Source: Deinococcus deserti VCD115 (GTDB taxonomy: Bacteria; Deinococcota; Deinococci; Deinococcales; Deinococcaceae). Taken from it: a stretch of DNA of 64,000 bases. Positions within the stretch are counted from its first letter, which is position 1, and every line of letters starts with the position of its first letter. Location of the stretch: positions 846,001-910,000 of the forward strand of contig NC_012526.1 in assembly GCF_000020685.1 (NCBI RefSeq). Reading direction: 5' to 3'. The notes below the pieces were generated by a model. The model did not search any database and was not told the origin of the DNA. It was given only the letters and a program-made list of their open reading frames with translations. Both the position numbers and the translations under genes were made by a program. This document shows positions 63,243-64,000 of the stretch, piece after piece.

Positions 63243-63551
63243 ATGCCGGCGCGTTCCCGCCCCGAGATACCACAGGCCCTGCATCTGGCTCGGCTGGCGC
63301 AGGGCACCCCAGGGCAGTGGGTGGCCCTGCCTGGCGGGCAGGTGCGGTGCCTGAACCTCAACGGCCGGGTAGACGGCCCGGCCCTGGCTGGCTGGCTGGT
63401 GTGTCTGACCGGTGAGGCTGTGGTGGACCTGCCACTGAACAACTTCGTATGTCTGCGCGCCAGCGAAAGTTACCGGCTGCGGGCTGAAGAGCCCTGGAGT
63501 GCCTTTGAGACCAAGGCAGGCACGGTGCTGCTGCTGATTCCGGACGCCTGA
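63243..63551 (+). CDS. Small cupin-like hypothetical protein
   Basis: The 102-residue protein starts directly after the topA stop (TAAATG), so it is probably co-translated. Its pattern GQWVALPGGQVRCLNLNGRVDGPALAGWLVCLTGEAVVDLP, then ESYRLRAEEPW, suggests a single cupin-like barrel, but the metal-binding histidines are missing. Function unknown. Confidence 0.6.
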   Translation: MPARSRPEIPQALHLARLAQGTPGQWVALPGGQVRCLNLNGRVDGPALAGWLVCLTGEAVVDLPLNNFVCLRASESYRLRAEEPWSAFETKAGTVLLLIPDA

Positions 63552-63561
63552 TGGATTCATG

Positions 63562-63598
63562 AAAAGGGGAGAGCCGCATTCAGGCTCTCCCCTTAAGG
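63562..63598. terminator. Bidirectional terminator between topA unit and SRPBCC gene
   Basis: AAGGGGAGAGCC and GGCTCTCCCCTT pair perfectly over 12 bases with a seven-base loop; TTTTC follows on the minus strand. Confidence 0.8.
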
Positions 63599-63606
63599 TT
63601 GCACTC

Positions 63607-64000
63607 CTACTTTTTACGGCGCGCGGCCTTGGCCGCTTCTTTGGCCGCTTTCTGTTCTGCCTTCTGTTTTTCCTGCAACTCGCGGCCCATGTCTTCCATC
63701 AGCTGGGCGCCCTGAGCGTCTACCTGGCGCTGCAGTTCCAGCAGCGTGGACATGACCAGATTGTGCAGCATGCGCTCCACGGGCCGGCGCACCCAGCCGT
63801 AGCGCACCCGCGCGTTGAGGGTCAGCGTGACGTCCGTCCCCCCGGGCATGGGCTTAAAGCTCCACGCCTGAGTCAGCTTCTCCAGGGGGCCCACATGTCG
63901 AACACTTTCCCAGCCTCCACGCTGAGGCGCCTGAAGCTGTCCGTACTTGGCGGTAAAGCTCAGCCCCAGCAGCCGCCGGGCAAACTTGAAGCGCACCAGG
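63607..64000 (-). CDS. SRPBCC-domain protein (5' truncated)
   Basis: The frame is open to the window edge, so the start lies beyond 64000. The visible 130 residues show the end of a START/SRPBCC-like domain (TQAWSFKPMPGGTDVTLTLNARVRYGWVRRPVERMLHNLVMSTLLELQRQVD), followed by a Lys/Ala/Gln-rich helical tail. Such domains bind lipids or hydrophobic ligands; polyketide cyclase-type annotations are common. Specific role unknown. Confidence 0.75.
   Translation of the reverse strand, partial: LVRFKFARRLLGLSFTAKYGQLQAPQRGGWESVRHVGPLEKLTQAWSFKPMPGGTDVTLTLNARVRYGWVRRPVERMLHNLVMSTLLELQRQVDAQGAQLMEDMGRELQEKQKAEQKAAKEAAKAARRKK

Overview
This window looks like chromosomal DNA of a Deinococcus-type bacterium. 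The reasons are high GC content, a 552-residue trehalose synthase, a PHP-type PolX with an altered polymerase centre, an S-layer-homology outer-membrane protein, a zinc-ligand-free L28 beside a metal-binding lipoprotein-like gene, and above all promoter layout. About twenty genes have a TANNNT -10 box only 5 to 10 bases before an ATG or GTG start, as expected for the leaderless mRNAs reported in Deinococcus. Species cannot be fixed from sequence alone.

Layout. 1-7653 is the right-hand end of a phage-tail-like contractile injection system of the extracellular (eCIS) type: a large membrane-anchored protein with nine Ig-like modules, a small tube/baseplate protein, a VgrG/Afp8-like spike and an AAA+ ATPase, closely packed on the plus strand. 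7734-13652 holds mfd, a GNAT acetyltransferase, a decayed CobW-type zinc GTPase, a PIN-TRAM membrane protein and coaE. 13984-20192 holds a secreted TPR protein and a complete branched-chain amino-acid (or amide/urea-type) ABC operon livJ-H-M-G-F. 20335-23735 (minus) holds polX, a PHP histidinol-phosphatase-like gene and an EamA transporter. 23847-26370 (plus) is an arginine segment, argF-Nudix-argC. 26431-30163 (minus) holds scpA, trpS and a SurA/PpiC-like foldase. A tRNA-Arg(CCG) lies at 30204.

30471-41000 holds a possible phosphosugar isomerase, recJ with a LapA-like gene, a collagen-like SLH outer-membrane protein, enoyl-CoA hydratase with an HD hydrolase, a candidate structured RNA region, greA and a Zn/Mn-type ABC permease/ATPase pair. 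41060-50219 holds lipA-lipB, a second GNAT, a coiled-coil protein, rplS, a HAD phosphatase, a double-ABC ATPase, a histidine phosphatase, an SPFH-NfeD pair and an ABM-domain membrane protein. 50315-52465 holds rpsI-rplM and rpmB plus the metal-binding protein that probably serves the ABC pair near 40 kb. 52635-64000 holds carbohydrate genes (treS, glpX, pgm), murJ, a YdcF-like protein, topA and a partial SRPBCC protein. A 36-codon membrane-protein ORF sits between glpX and pgm.

Together this is mostly core metabolism, repair (mfd, recJ, polX, topA) and translation. The eCIS end is the clearest accessory system. A scattered metal-homeostasis theme (CobW remnant, L28, binding protein, ABC pair) shares AT-rich candidate operators.
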